Notes: generated from the sequence alone by a model not told the origin. Positions 51,126 through 60,522 are shown, counted from the first letter of the stretch. The stretch: DNA of 64,000 bases from CAWJTV01 sp963845695 (GCA_963845695.1 CAWJTQ010000002.1:310001-374000); one strand, 5' to 3'. A program made the numbers and translations.

Positions 51126-52082
51126 ATGACGACGAAACGGCCCTCGCGGCGTGACTTTCTGCGGTTCACAGGCGTAGCCGGCCTTGTGGGCATCGCTCGC
51201 GTCGCGAAGGGATCTGCGAGCGCGAAGCGGGCGATGACGATGGACCTCGTCTGCGGGAACCTCGGCGTGAAGGCCGACCTGCCGACAGCCATCGCGTTGG
51301 CCCACAGCCATGGGTTCGAGTCGGTGGCGCCGGACGCCGGCTACCTCGGGCGACTCTCGGACGGCCAGCTCTCCGACCTCCTGGGCGAATTGAAGGCCAA
51401 GGGTTTGACCTGGGGCGCCGCCGGTCTCCCTGTTGACTTTCGCGGTGATGCCCCGGCCTTCCGGGCGGGGATGGTCGAGCTGCCTGCGTTTGCCTCCGCG
51501 TTGAAGCGTGCAGGGGCGACCCGCGTCGGGACATGGCTACGACCCGGGCACGACCGGCTCACTTACGTGGCCAACTTCCGGCAGCACGTGCAGCGGGTCC
51601 GCGAAATGGCCGCCGTGCTGAGTGATCATGGACTGCGCCTGGGTTTGGAGTATGTCGGGCCGCGGACGTCCTGGGCGTCATCCCGATATCCCTTTATCCA
51701 CACGCTCGCCGAGACCCGCGACCTGATCGCCGAGATCGACCGCGACCACGTCGGGCTGGTGCTCGATAGTTGGCACTGGTACACCGCGGGCGAAACCGCC
51801 GAGGATCTCCGTGGCCTGGCCAACCGTGACGTGGTCGCCTGCGACCTGAACGACGCGCCCAGGTCCGTCCCGGTGGATCAACAACGGGATGGGGTACGCG
51901 AGCTGCCGTGCGCGACCGGGGTCATCGACCTGCGGGCGTTCCTGAAGGCGCTGGCGGCGATGGGCTACGATGGCCCGTTGCGGGCGGAGCCATTCAACGC
52001 CACGCTCCGGACCTTGCCCGCCGAGGCCGCGGTCGCCGCGACGGCGCGGGCAATGAGGCGGGCGTTCTCGCTGATGGACTGA
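51126..52082 (+). CDS. sugar phosphate isomerase/epimerase-like TIM barrel with export leader
   Basis: A 318-residue protein. MTTKRPSRRDFLRFTGVAGL is a twin-arginine-type leader (SRRDFLRF). The barrel follows the xylose-isomerase-like pattern: AIALAHSHGFESVAPDAGYL, ALKRAGATRVGTWLRPGH, a LGLEYVGP strand with the metal Glu, HVGLVLDSWHWYTAGE with the metal Asp and His, and the final strand YDGPLRAEPF with Glu. The ATG at 51126 has GGAGGAGG upstream and begins 45 bases after the lactonase gene, so the two are probably co-transcribed. A divalent-metal isomerase or epimerase of a sugar is expected. Confidence 0.85.
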   Translation: MTTKRPSRRDFLRFTGVAGLVGIARVAKGSASAKRAMTMDLVCGNLGVKADLPTAIALAHSHGFESVAPDAGYLGRLSDGQLSDLLGELKAKGLTWGAAGLPVDFRGDAPAFRAGMVELPAFASALKRAGATRVGTWLRPGHDRLTYVANFRQHVQRVREMAAVLSDHGLRLGLEYVGPRTSWASSRYPFIHTLAETRDLIAEIDRDHVGLVLDSWHWYTAGETAEDLRGLANRDVVACDLNDAPRSVPVDQQRDGVRELPCATGVIDLRAFLKALAAMGYDGPLRAEPFNATLRTLPAEAAVAATARAMRRAFSLMD

Positions 52083-52180
52083 GCGCCAGAGGTAAGGCCC
52101 TGACCTCCGAGGCAGAAGAGGGGAACCCACTCATTCCGTAAGTTAACGGCGATGATGAATTATATCCCATTATCCGTATA

Positions 52181-52282
52181 CCCAACGCGCCGTCCAAGGC
52201 GGGCGTCGGCGCCGCGTCGGCCGCCCACCTGGGCAACCGCGCCTATCGCTCCGGCGAGGTGGCCTTCTGGACGACAGGATGA
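52181..52282 (+). pseudogene. 3' remnant of a second Gfo/Idh/MocA oxidoreductase
   Basis: The 33 codons before the TGA at 52280 read PNAPSKAGVGAASAAHLGNR then AYRSGEVAFWTTG, matching the C-terminus of the oxidoreductase at 46068-47303 with only a few changes, at both protein and DNA level. Nothing upstream of 52181 continues the gene, so the remainder has been deleted or replaced. Confidence 0.8.
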
Positions 52283-52304
52283 CCGCGACGATCACGGTCA
52301 TTGC

Positions 52305-52934
52305 TCAGGATGAGGAGACCTCACCGTTCTGATCCATCCAGTGGTCGTTGTCCCAGATCAAGACGAAAGCCCCTTCTTCGATCCAACTGCGAATCGATTC
52401 CGGGTAGTGCTGACGTTCCTCGTCGTCGAATTGGTTGGGATCTTCGAGAAATTCCTGGAAGTGAGACGGAAATGCCTCGACCGATATTTGCTCTTCTTCG
52501 ATCAGAAAACTCTTCACGCGGATCAACGAAGGCTTGAAGCCGAACTCCTTTCGGAGCCATGCGTGAAGCTCCTTGTTGTTCACCTCGAGGCAGGGATCTT
52601 CCGGAGGCCGTGTGAGCTGCCCGGCGAGGGATCGCCGTTGGACATCGGCGAGATTGCCCGCAGCCTCAAAAAAGGCGGCGATCATATTCTTGCGGACATC
52701 CAGGGCGATCAACGCCTGCCGACCGTCCGGGAAACGGCCGGCGTAGAACCCGTAATGCTTTTCACTCCGGATGGGGAAAAGCCGGTCCGGATCGCAGCGC
52801 GCTCGGCTTCCCGTCTTAACGATTCGAAATCGTCTGATGGGGCATCGCGATCGGCCAAGGTGGCCTCTCCCTCGGGAAGAACGTGTGGCCAAGTCAGGTC
52901 GTCGAATTCCCTCGCTGTTCTGATCTTGCGTCAC
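52305..52934 (-). CDS. hypothetical acidic protein (about 210 residues), two homopolymer frameshifts
   Basis: A GTG at 52934 follows GAGG, seven bases after the stop of the epimerase upstream. Removing one base from the C3 run at 52909-52911 and adding one at the A4 run 52777-52780 gives a smooth protein: MTQDQNSEEFDDLTWPHVLP, DFESLRREAERAAIRTGFFP, IRSEKHYGFYAGRFPDGRQA, then LHAWLRKEFGFKPSLIRVKS and SIRSWIEEGAFVLIWDNDHW. No family recognised; it is soluble, acidic and has no signal. Tight spacing suggests it is the second gene of a minus-strand operon with the epimerase. Function unknown. Confidence 0.6.
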   Translation of the reverse strand: MTQDQNSEGIRRPDLATRSSRGRGHLGRSRCPIRRFRIVKTGSRARCDPDRLFPIRSEKHYGFYAGRFPDGRQALIALDVRKNMIAAFFEAAGNLADVQRRSLAGQLTRPPEDPCLEVNNKELHAWLRKEFGFKPSLIRVKSFLIEEEQISVEAFPSHFQEFLEDPNQFDDEERQHYPESIRSWIEEGAFVLIWDNDHWMDQNGEVSSS

Positions 52935-52941
52935 CCGGACC

Positions 52942-53991
52942 TCATCGCGATTTCCGCCCGAGAATCCGGTCCAGAGCATCGGAACTCTGCTCGACCAGGG
53001 CTTCCGGGTAATGTGGGAACGGGTGGAAGTATTCGAACGTGAGATAGCCCTCGTATCCGACCTGTTCGAGCGCCTCCATCACGGCGGGCCAGTTCGTGGT
53101 CCCGTCCAGGAGCGTCCGGAAGGAATCGAGACTGTGATCGGAACCCTTCTTGGAGAACTCCTTGAAGTGGACGTTCTTGATCCGCCGGCCCAGGATCGGG
53201 ATCCAGTGCTCGGGGAACTGGAAGAGCATGACGTTGCCGGTGTCGAAATGGACCTGCACATGCTTACTGCCGAAGCTATCGACGAAGGCATTCATCTCGG
53301 TGGGCGTGGTGAGATAGCCGTTGAACCAGATCGTCTCGACGTTGAGGGAGACTCCGTGTTTCTCGGCGATCGGGGAGCAGTTGGCCGATGGCCTGGCGGG
53401 CGCGGCGGTCGCAGACGTCGATCGGCACCGGCTCGCGGTCGGGGAGCCAGGGGATGTACGTCGAGCCGGCGATGGTCAGGAGGTTCTCGGTGCCCAGCTC
53501 ATGGGCGGCCTCGATCATCAGCCGGGCCAGCTCCAGGCCTCGGGCGCGCCGAGACGGGTCGTTGTCGGTCAGCGAGTAGGGCCAGTAGAGGAACGAGCAC
53601 AGGCCGCTGATCGCGATGCCGATCTCGTCGGCCATCTTGCGGATCGAACGGAAATGTTCGGGTGACGACCGGGCGCGAGGTCGTTGTCGAGGTCGTAGTT
53701 GAGCTCGATGCCGTCGAACCCGGCGTTCTTGGCAAGCTGGAGGCACTCGCGCAGGGTCATCCGTTGCGGGTAGGGGAACGCCCAGAGGTTGATCGATTTC
53801 TTCATCCGATAGGCTTTGGGCGAGGCCCGCCGGGGATCGGGCACGGCCTGCGATGGAGTCTGAGCCCCGGCCGGCGCTTCGCCGGAACCGACCGCCACGG
53901 CGCCGGCCGCGGCCAGGGTCGATTGAAGTGCCGAGCGGCGGTTGATCTTCGACGGAACGGGGCCGTCGCCATCGTGAGCCCTGGGCGTCAT
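52942..53991 (-). CDS. second sugar phosphate isomerase/epimerase-like TIM barrel with export leader, two frameshifts
   Basis: The start at 53991 gives an Arg-containing leader (NRRSALQSTLAAAGAVAVGS). The barrel then reads INLWAFPYPQRMTLRECLQL, AKNAGFDGIELNYDLDNDLA, a frame change near 53668-53673 (one G short), SSPEHFRSIRKMADEIGIAI, ELGTENLLTIAGSTYIPWLP, a second change at about 53370-53376, KHGVSLNVETIWFNGYLTTP, VQVHFDTGNVMLFQFPEHWI and HFKEFSKKGSDHSLDSF. The metal-binding Glu, Asp and His positions of the family are present. It is a paralogue in fold of the gene at 51126 but not closely similar. It is followed by the hypothetical gene at 52934. Confidence 0.82.
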
Positions 53992-54117
53992 CGAGAAGCC
54001 TCCTGACCAGAAGCGGGGTGATCGTCGCGGTTCGCGCCACCGATCGTTTTACCCGAGGCGGGGTCAGGAGTCGAAAGCCTACTTCCTTTTTTCCCGGTGA
54101 ACCCACGAATGGAACGT

Positions 54118-56100
54118 TCAAGGATCGTCGTCAACCGGACTGTGATGCGGAAGATTCCTGACATGGAGGGACTGGTCAGGCGTTTCGGTTCGCTCGAAGA
54201 GGCGGCTGAGGATCTGGCGGCATTGCGCGAGGATTGACGCGGCACTCGCCGAACCGCTCAGGTTTCGCGACTCGGAGGGGTCGAGGTCGAGATCGTACAG
54301 CTCCTCGGGAGCGGTCTCATGACGGATATAAACGGTACTCCCGGCGAGGATGGCCTGACTGGGCCCTGGCGAAGGAGGGGCTCCGGGTAACTCGGATGGC
54401 TTCTCGATGGGAGCATCCAGTTCCGAGAGCGGAGTGTTGACCGCGCGAGGTTCCGCGGGCGGCGATCCGTCCCAGGTCTGGGTGAGCGACCGGCCGGGAA
54501 ACGGTGACTCGTCCCGGCCGCCGATCAGGTCGACCACGGTGGCGGGTATGTCGCGGAGGCTGACGCCTTCGTGGACGACCCGCCCCCGCGGCACGCTACC
54601 GGGAAAGCGGACGAGCAGAGGCACATGGACCTCCGGCTCGTAGAGGCTCATCCCGTGGCCAAAGTCGCCGTGCTCGCCAAACTGCTCCCCGTGGTCGGCG
54701 GTCAGGATCACCACGGTCTGATCGAGGATGTTCCGGCGCTGGAGTTCGTCCATCAAGGTTCCCAACTCACGGTCGAGCGAGGCGATGCAATCGTCGTAGC
54801 CATCCCGCGCGAGCGATAGCGACGACAGGTCGAGTGATTTCTTGTTCAACTTCTGCCAGTCGCGGAGCATCTGGAATTCCCGGCGCGACTTCGGGACGAG
54901 TCCCATGGGGTGGGCGGACCGCTGGGGCGGGAGGTACGGGTCGTGGGCGTCGAAGTAATTCAAGAACGCGAAGAAGGGTTTCCGGTCCGTGTGACCGAGC
55001 CAATCGAGGAACTCGCGATTGATCATCGCCGCGGTTTTGCGCGGGAAGTCGAGGCTGATGCTGCCGGGTCCTTCCGTGGTGAGCCGCCAAAGGATCTCGT
55101 CACGAATGCGGCTCCCGGTTCGTGCCAGGTACCAGCCGAGGCTCGACGCGCGAACGATCTCACTCAGGTTGATCGGGTAATCCCGATAGGTCTGAAAACC
55201 GCGCGAAAGGCCGGATTCATGCCCGCAGAAGAACTGGTTCGCTACGAATCCCGCGGTGGCGTAGCCGCGGGTGCCCAGGAACTCGGCGAGAGTGGGGTGA
55301 GTGGTATCGAGCCAGCCGAGCCGTTCCACCATCAATTCGTGGGGCCATCGACCCGTGAACAAGCTGGAGTGGGAGGGGAGCGTCCAGGGAGCCGCCGACC
55401 GGGCTCGGTCGAATCGGACGCCCTGACTCGCCAGTCGCGTGAGCTGGGGCGTCGTGTCACGTCCGTACCCATACAGGCTGAGCCGATCGGCTCGGACCGT
55501 GTCCAGGACGATCAACAGGACGTTCGGGCTCTGGCCCGCCACGGCGGGAGGGAGGTCTGGTGGCGGGCGGCGAACATACCGCTCGCGGGCGATCGCCAGG
55601 ATCACCAGCAGCCCCAGGATGACCAGCAACGCCCCAAAACCGCGGCGGATCAGCCCCTCGAAGCCCGTCAGGCGCGGCTCGATCCACAAGGCCCCTCGAT
55701 ACGCGAGCCCGGCGGACAACAGAGCGCACGTCAAAGAATGCAGTCCGCGGACCAGCAGAAATTGGCTGACACACGCCAGAAATAAGAAACTGCCCAGGAC
55801 CCATCGGTTCGGCAGCCGCCAACCCAGCCAGGACGCCAGGGCTAGCAGGAGACCCCAGCTCCCGAAGATTGCCAGGTCGGAGACGGGCACCATCCAGACG
55901 AAGTGCATGCTCCGCAGGAAAAAGCCCTTCTCGAACAAGCGAACCCGAACGACCAGCAACACGAGCTCCAGCAGTCCGGCGGCGAGTCCGAACCAACTCG
56001 CCATCAACAGGATGGAAAGCGGTCCGATCTTCGCGGTCGTACTTCGTGCCTCGCCTTCCGGGTCAGGGGTTGGTGGAGCGACACCTGGCGGATGAGCCAT
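54118..56100 (-). CDS. membrane-bound sulfatase-superfamily protein with Thr at the nucleophile position
   Basis: A 660-residue protein with about five N-terminal membrane helices (for example IGPLSILLMASWFGLAAGLL and FGALLVILGLLVILAIARER), then an alkaline-phosphatase/sulfatase domain from about residue 190: SPNVLLIVLDTVRADRLSLY (metal Asp), SAAPWTLPSHSSLFTG, FFAFLNYFDAHDPYLPP, and VVILTADHGEQFGEHGDFGH (metal Asp/His). At the C/S-x-P-S-R nucleophile site the sequence is T-L-P-S-H, so it cannot be activated to formylglycine; enzymes with Thr here are phosphoglycerol or phosphoethanolamine-transferase-like. The active domain should face the periplasm. It stands alone on this strand. Confidence 0.88.
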   Translation of the reverse strand: MAHPPGVAPPTPDPEGEARSTTAKIGPLSILLMASWFGLAAGLLELVLLVVRVRLFEKGFFLRSMHFVWMVPVSDLAIFGSWGLLLALASWLGWRLPNRWVLGSFLFLACVSQFLLVRGLHSLTCALLSAGLAYRGALWIEPRLTGFEGLIRRGFGALLVILGLLVILAIARERYVRRPPPDLPPAVAGQSPNVLLIVLDTVRADRLSLYGYGRDTTPQLTRLASQGVRFDRARSAAPWTLPSHSSLFTGRWPHELMVERLGWLDTTHPTLAEFLGTRGYATAGFVANQFFCGHESGLSRGFQTYRDYPINLSEIVRASSLGWYLARTGSRIRDEILWRLTTEGPGSISLDFPRKTAAMINREFLDWLGHTDRKPFFAFLNYFDAHDPYLPPQRSAHPMGLVPKSRREFQMLRDWQKLNKKSLDLSSLSLARDGYDDCIASLDRELGTLMDELQRRNILDQTVVILTADHGEQFGEHGDFGHGMSLYEPEVHVPLLVRFPGSVPRGRVVHEGVSLRDIPATVVDLIGGRDESPFPGRSLTQTWDGSPPAEPRAVNTPLSELDAPIEKPSELPGAPPSPGPSQAILAGSTVYIRHETAPEELYDLDLDPSESRNLSGSASAASILAQCRQILSRLFERTETPDQSLHVRNLPHHSPVDDDP

Positions 56101-56257
56101 ATCTCGGTTGTTCCCTCTGGATCGCTCCTCGCTGCCGGAATAGTCGGGTCGCGGGGGCCCGCCCCGCTGGAAATCATCAGCGATTCCACTCGATGGGATG
56201 GGATGGGCGTAGACGCCCGACGGTCATGTGGTCACTTTCCCGGTTGCGTACCGTGAT

Positions 56258-56425
56258 TCAGGAAGCCCCTCTCCTCACGGATACCTTCGCCCACCATCGC
56301 TTGACCAGCCGGATCGGCGCACTGCCGACGAGCAGGACCACGCCAGAAATGGCCCCGATGAGCGAGACCAGGGGCAACTGTACTTCCGGCCCAAAGTAAG
56401 CCAAGACAAAAACGCCGGTTTGCAT
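56258..56425 (-). CDS. small membrane protein (55 residues)
   Basis: MQTGVFVLAYFGPEVQLPLV followed by a hydrophobic SLIGAISGVVLLVGSAPI and a basic tail RLVKRWWAKV. One membrane helix with the positive-inside tail. Small planctomycete proteins with an AYFGPE start and one helix are familiar to me, which is the main support. GGAAAG lies eight bases upstream. Alone, function unknown. Confidence 0.5.
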   Translation of the reverse strand: MQTGVFVLAYFGPEVQLPLVSLIGAISGVVLLVGSAPIRLVKRWWAKVSVRRGAS

Positions 56426-57228
56426 GTTATGACTTTCCGTTCCCACAGTTGTGGGTAAGGTCAACGTTCATGGCCTCGTGGTTCCACCAGCGGCTGCCGA
56501 CAGGTTGCGAGGTCATGAGGGACCAACAACCTGCTGGCGTTCCGACACCACGATTCAGGACACACCAGGAGTGAAGCACTCACGTCATCTCAGCGGATCC
56601 TGGTCACTCGACTCGACGAACCAAATTCCGATGCGGACCAGGTTTCCGAGCCACACAATGCGCATCACTGCTTGTGCTAAACCAGTCAGGATTGACCGGG
56701 TGGGCGAGAATCCAGGCAAGTCGAGGAACGCTCTCCTCTACCTCATTCTCGTATTACGTCATTGAGCGTCATTTGTGGCTTGGTCGTCCCCGGGAATTCG
56801 TTCCAAAGTAGCATGAAGTTGGTCGAGATCGAGCTGTCTTGGCGTCAGGATTGCCTGCAGAATCCTTTCGGTTGATCGGATCAGACGTTGTCCTTTGTTC
56901 TTGTGCTGCAAGTCCTTGTGGAGATAGCGACCGCTTCGTTCCCGGGCAGGTGTCCAGACCCGGGAAGGCGACGGGCACCGTCGAAGACGCGGAGCCGGTT
57001 CTTCTCGTTAGAGATTGTAAAGGCGGCGACTCCCTGGACGGCTCGGGACACGAGGGCCGGGCAGATTCGGAGCCAGCCGCTTCTTGTGACCCGCAGTAAA
57101 GGCGGTAGATTGGTTGGGGGGCGACCTTTGGCTTCCCTCCCGGCCGTCTTGGGAAGGAATGCTGGCACCGCCGAGCGATCACGCTGGTACATTCTCCTGG
57201 TTTTGATCAACCTCCCGGAGTCCACTCC
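56426..57228. other. intergenic stretch without a supported gene
   Basis: An 8-bp-class palindrome CCCACAGTTGTGGG at 56440-56455 may be an operator for the small membrane protein gene. The rest has no convincing protein in any frame. Confidence 0.45.
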
Positions 57229-58221
57229 ATGATCCGCACGCTCTCGTTCCTGATCCTCGTGGCTGGCTCCCTGCCGGGGTACGCCCGTAGCGAGGAACCG
57301 CCGGCCTACGATCGCAAGGAGGACGTGATCTACGCCCGCAAGTTCGGTAGTGCGCTGACGATGGATGTCTTCACGCCCAAGGCGAACGCCAACGGCGCGG
57401 CGGTCATCTGGGCCGTTAGCGGCGGCTGGTTCTCGGATCACGGTTCGATCAACACGGACTTCCTCGCCGAGTTGCTCAAGCGTGGGTACACCGTCTTCGC
57501 GGTCGTCCATGGCAGCCAGCCCAAGTACACGATTCCGGAAGTGCTCCAGGACATGCACCGCGCCGTGCGGTTCATCCGGCATCATGCCAAGGATTACCAC
57601 ATTGACCCGGACCGGATCGGGATCAGCGGTGGCTCGGCTGGTGGGCATCTGTCTCTGATGCAGGGGACCGCAGGCGATCTGGGGAACAAGAGTGCCCGGG
57701 ACCCGATCGAGCGGGAATCCAGCCGAGTGCAAGCCGTCGCTTGCTTTTTCCCGCCGACCGACTTTCTCAATTATGGCAAGCCGGGCGAGATCGCGCTGGG
57801 CTGCGGTATCCTCAAGGACTTCAAGGCGCCGTTCGACTTCCACGAATGGGACTCCGTGCGCAAGGCGTTCATGCCGATCACGGACGTGGGCAAGATCCTC
57901 GCGATCGGCCGGCAGATCAGCCCGGTTACCCACGTCTCGCCCGACGATCCGCCGACACTGATCATCCACGGCGACAAGGATTTCCTGGTCCCGATCCAGC
58001 AGGCCGAGCTGTTCCTCGACAAGCTCAAGGCGGCCGGCGTCGAGACCAAGCTAGTGGTCAAGAAGGGAGAAGGCCACGGCTGGAAGGACTGGCACAAGGA
58101 CATGATGACCATCGTCGACTGGTTCGATGCGCATCTGAAGGCGAAGGAGGTGGCCGAAGACCATGCGGCTGCGGAAGTGATGACAAAGCCCGGCACGTCT
58201 CCGGGATGCTTCCTGGTATGA
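57229..58221 (+). CDS. secreted alpha/beta hydrolase (carboxylesterase-like)
   Basis: A 330-residue protein with signal peptide MIRTLSFLILVAGSLPGYA. The fold shows AVIWAVSGGWFSDHG (oxyanion region), FAVVHGSQPKYTIPEVLQDM, HRAVRFIRHHAKDYHIDPDR, the nucleophile elbow GISGGSAGGHLSL (Ser), TLIIHGDKDFLVPIQQAELF (acid) and KGEGHGWKDWHKDM (His), so the triad is complete. It resembles the BD-FAE/esterase-lipase group. The frame is intact. The upstream 800 bases hold no gene, so it probably has its own promoter. Substrate unknown, likely an acetylated or lipid ester. Confidence 0.88.
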   Translation: MIRTLSFLILVAGSLPGYARSEEPPAYDRKEDVIYARKFGSALTMDVFTPKANANGAAVIWAVSGGWFSDHGSINTDFLAELLKRGYTVFAVVHGSQPKYTIPEVLQDMHRAVRFIRHHAKDYHIDPDRIGISGGSAGGHLSLMQGTAGDLGNKSARDPIERESSRVQAVACFFPPTDFLNYGKPGEIALGCGILKDFKAPFDFHEWDSVRKAFMPITDVGKILAIGRQISPVTHVSPDDPPTLIIHGDKDFLVPIQQAELFLDKLKAAGVETKLVVKKGEGHGWKDWHKDMMTIVDWFDAHLKAKEVAEDHAAAEVMTKPGTSPGCFLV

Positions 58222-58363
58222 TCGCGACTTCTCGGCGATCGCCACTCCATCATGGGTGGTGAGGTGACCGACTCCGAGGGCCGGAGTGATTCGCCGGGAT
58301 GATCCGCGACGGCCCGCGCGGTCGGCTCGTCCGCCGCCGAGGGGCTGCGCCTCGCGCGGATCG

Positions 58364-58383
58364 TGGCACAAAATGGCACTGGA
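58364..58383 (+). repeat. TGGCAC-doublet motif, copy 2
   Basis: TGGCACAAAATGGCACTGGA, differing from the copy at 40696-40715 at one base. Both copies are in long non-coding stretches. Confidence 0.6.
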
Positions 58384-58672
58384 AGGTCATAATTCGGCAG
58401 GCCCCCCTCGCCGATCTCGTTGGCCCGAAGCGAGTTCGGGCACATCGCGGCCCGACACGGTCCGCTCCGGTTCCCCGAGTGGCGGCCTGCGGAAGGTGGA
58501 CGCTTCGGTTTTCCCAGGTCATCGATCGCGGCTGCCTCGGGCGCGGCTTCGAGGTGATCCTACGGCCATCTATTAATTAGGATGCCGCAAGAATGGAGAA
58601 ACGGAAATGCACCTAGTCCGGGAATTGGTGATTTTCGATCCCGAAGTCGCGACTGGGGCAGGAGATAAAAAA

Positions 58673-58697
58673 TTGCAAAAAAAAGAAAGTTTTGCAA
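58673..58697. repeat. short AT-rich hairpin
   Basis: TTGCAAAA pairs perfectly with TTTTGCAA around a nine-base purine loop. It is the only strongly A/T-rich spot in this GC-rich region; a role as promoter operator or terminator is possible but not shown. Confidence 0.4.
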
Positions 58698-58949
58698 CTG
58701 CCCTCGGCAAATTCCCGGGACGGGTGGGGAGTGGAAGAGGGGGCGAGGCGACCGCCGGCTCAACGCGATGCCCCCGATGCCGCCACGACCGGCGCGGAGA
58801 TCGGTGGTGATCGGCGCGGAGTGTCTTTTTTCCCCGTCCCCCGTTATTCGGTCTGCTGTCCCCGCTTTTTCGGTCCAGCCGATCAATCGCCATCGGAGAC
58901 GAGGAGTGCCGGCCGGATCGCCTGGTCGCCTCGGCGAAGAAACTGTGGT

Positions 58950-59086
58950 GGCTCATGGGCCCAGATTTGGTAAAGGCCCCTGCCAGCGGATTTGCAGGGT
59001 GGGTGCAACCCACCATCCGACTTGGGGTTATGGTGGGTTGCACCCACCCTAAAGCCGAGGCGATCACCAATCCGGGCCCATGAGCC
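58950..59086. repeat. nested palindromic element, 137 bp (REP/MITE-like)
   Basis: Outer arms 58950-58971 (GGCTCATGGGCCCAGATTTG...) and 59066-59086 (complement with two differences) enclose a perfect 21-bp inner inverted repeat at 58996-59016 and 59030-59050, whose core is GGTGGGTTGCACCCACC. The inner core is itself near-palindromic. Confidence 0.8.
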
Positions 59087-59572
59087 GAAACTTTTGGGGG
59101 ATTGGCCTCTCGGATGAGGAAAAACCCGAGATGAGACCGGCCGCCGGGGACGACGATTGGCCCCGACTGCCGCGAAAGCGCGGGTTCCTTTGAGTGAACT
59201 TCCGTCACGTCGGACATGATCTATCCATCCGCGTCCTTATCATGGAGGCGATGGGACGGCGCGCGCTGGAACCGATGTGTTGTCACCGGCCACTCTTGAG
59301 AACGAGTGTTCGTTCAGACCATCTGGCCAAAAAAACATAAATTCTTGAGGGGCCAGCCTCTTGTGCACATCCGTCCCGAAGCTGACAATGCGAGCCGACA
59401 ACGATCGAATCGTGCCGGCGCGACTCGATGAAACGATGGCCTGGGCTTGCGAGACCATGCGCTCGACACCATGCGCTCGTGATCCGACACCGTGGGCTCG
59501 GAGGCCGCTGTCTTCTCGTAAGAAGAAAAAAAGTGGCATGGCCGGGATTAGATCATTCCCCTCTTGTCGTCG

Positions 59573-60160
59573 CTATGTGGTGAGGAATTCGTAACAGATC
59601 AAGTCCAGCTCCTGTCGACTCAGACGCCGGGCGGGTTGACTGGTCTGCCGGTCCTTCGCGAATTGCTCGGCCAGTGCACCGATCGCACCGAGCCACGCCG
59701 GGTCGTCGCGGGTCGTCACCCAATCCTCAGAGACTTCCTTGAGCTTCACATGGAGCGAGCGCCCCATCGGCTGCCCGAGGAAGGCGATGCAGGCTTTCGT
59801 CTGCTCTCGGTCGATCGTTCGGCGACGCAACGAGTTCTTGAGCTGCTCGGTCACCGTCTGCTGGATCGGATCGACGGCAGTGGGCGCGGCGGCCTTCGCA
59901 ACGACCTCCTGCTCTGCATCCAGGATTTGCTCGATCACCTCGTCTTGCAAGGCGAACACATCCAGGTGCCCGATATCGGTCCCCAGCAGCAGGCGAAACG
60001 CCCCGAGCTTGTGGAGACCGTCCTGGATGAGCCGGTAACCGCTGATCGAGAAGTACGCCGTGACGATATCCAGCGGCTTGCCGGGGCTCTGGGCGAGCAA
60101 TTCCTTGAGCGTGTCGGCCAGGCGATGGGAGACGTTGTCGATGACGAAGGGAACCGGCAT
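59573..60160 (-). CDS. PLD-like N-terminal domain protein, probable remnant of a helicase gene
   Basis: MPVPFVIDNVSHRLADTLKE then AQSPGKPLDIVTAYFSISGY and KLGAFRLLLGTDIG is the N-terminal phospholipase-D-like module found at the front of large SNF2/DEAD-type helicases, many of them in defence islands. After about 75 residues the sequence no longer follows those helicases, and the frame ends after 195 residues (LSRQELDLICYEFLTT), far short of the usual 900-1100. No clean HKD motif is visible. No helicase motifs are encoded downstream in any frame. I read it as a truncated or internally deleted gene, possibly still translated; GGAAAC is the only, weak, binding site. Confidence 0.55.
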   Translation of the reverse strand: MPVPFVIDNVSHRLADTLKELLAQSPGKPLDIVTAYFSISGYRLIQDGLHKLGAFRLLLGTDIGHLDVFALQDEVIEQILDAEQEVVAKAAAPTAVDPIQQTVTEQLKNSLRRRTIDREQTKACIAFLGQPMGRSLHVKLKEVSEDWVTTRDDPAWLGAIGALAEQFAKDRQTSQPARRLSRQELDLICYEFLTT

Positions 60161-60318
60161 CGGTTTGTTTCCATCGAGTGCGAATGCGTTGAGATTCTAT
60201 CCCCAGGTCTCTCAGGACATCGTAACCGACTTTTCCGGGCGGTGCATCAGCCACCATCGATGCCAGCGTCATCGCAGGGTGGATCGCGGACCATCTACGC
60301 CGATATGATCGGCCTCGA

Positions 60319-60522
60319 TCAGGCGATGATCTCGTTCGCCAGCACCCTGCACTTTTCAGGAATCAGGGTGCCAGGAGGCAGGTTCTTGAGTTGCCACGTC
60401 TTGGCGAGAGCGACTGGCCAATCATGCCCTTGCTTGCGGTAGAAAACGACGATGGATGTGACCTCCAGTTCTTCGAGATCAGTCTGATAGAGCCTCTGGG
60501 CGAGCGACTGGAACTGGGCCAT
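60319..60522 (-). CDS. small hypothetical protein (67 residues)
   Basis: MAQFQSLAQRLYQTDLEELE, then VTSIVVFYRKQGHDWPVALA and a short tail. AAGGAGCAAAAGGA lies just upstream of the ATG at 60522. It lies before the PLD-like gene on the same strand with about 160 bases between. No family recognised. The preceding 60588-60779 minus-strand frame (for example YRFIRADPEP-like sequence) may be another remnant of the same locus. Confidence 0.5.
   Translation of the reverse strand: MAQFQSLAQRLYQTDLEELEVTSIVVFYRKQGHDWPVALAKTWQLKNLPPGTLIPEKCRVLANEIIA

Larger units (their letters stand above)
58222..59572. other. repeat-rich gene-free stretch
   Basis: About 1.35 kb without a supported gene. It contains the second TGGCAC-doublet motif (58364-58383), a TTGCAAAA...TTTTGCAA hairpin in A-rich sequence (58673-58697) and a 137-bp palindromic element (58950-59086). 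Confidence 0.6.

Noticed and set aside
56769..57182. 137-residue minus-strand frame upstream of the hydrolase
   Set aside because: Arg/Ser/Pro-rich, no binding site, no family and overlaps the hydrolase promoter region.
59240..59539. 99-residue minus-strand frame
   Set aside because: No start site, low-complexity His/Gly/Val stretches, overlaps repeat-rich DNA.
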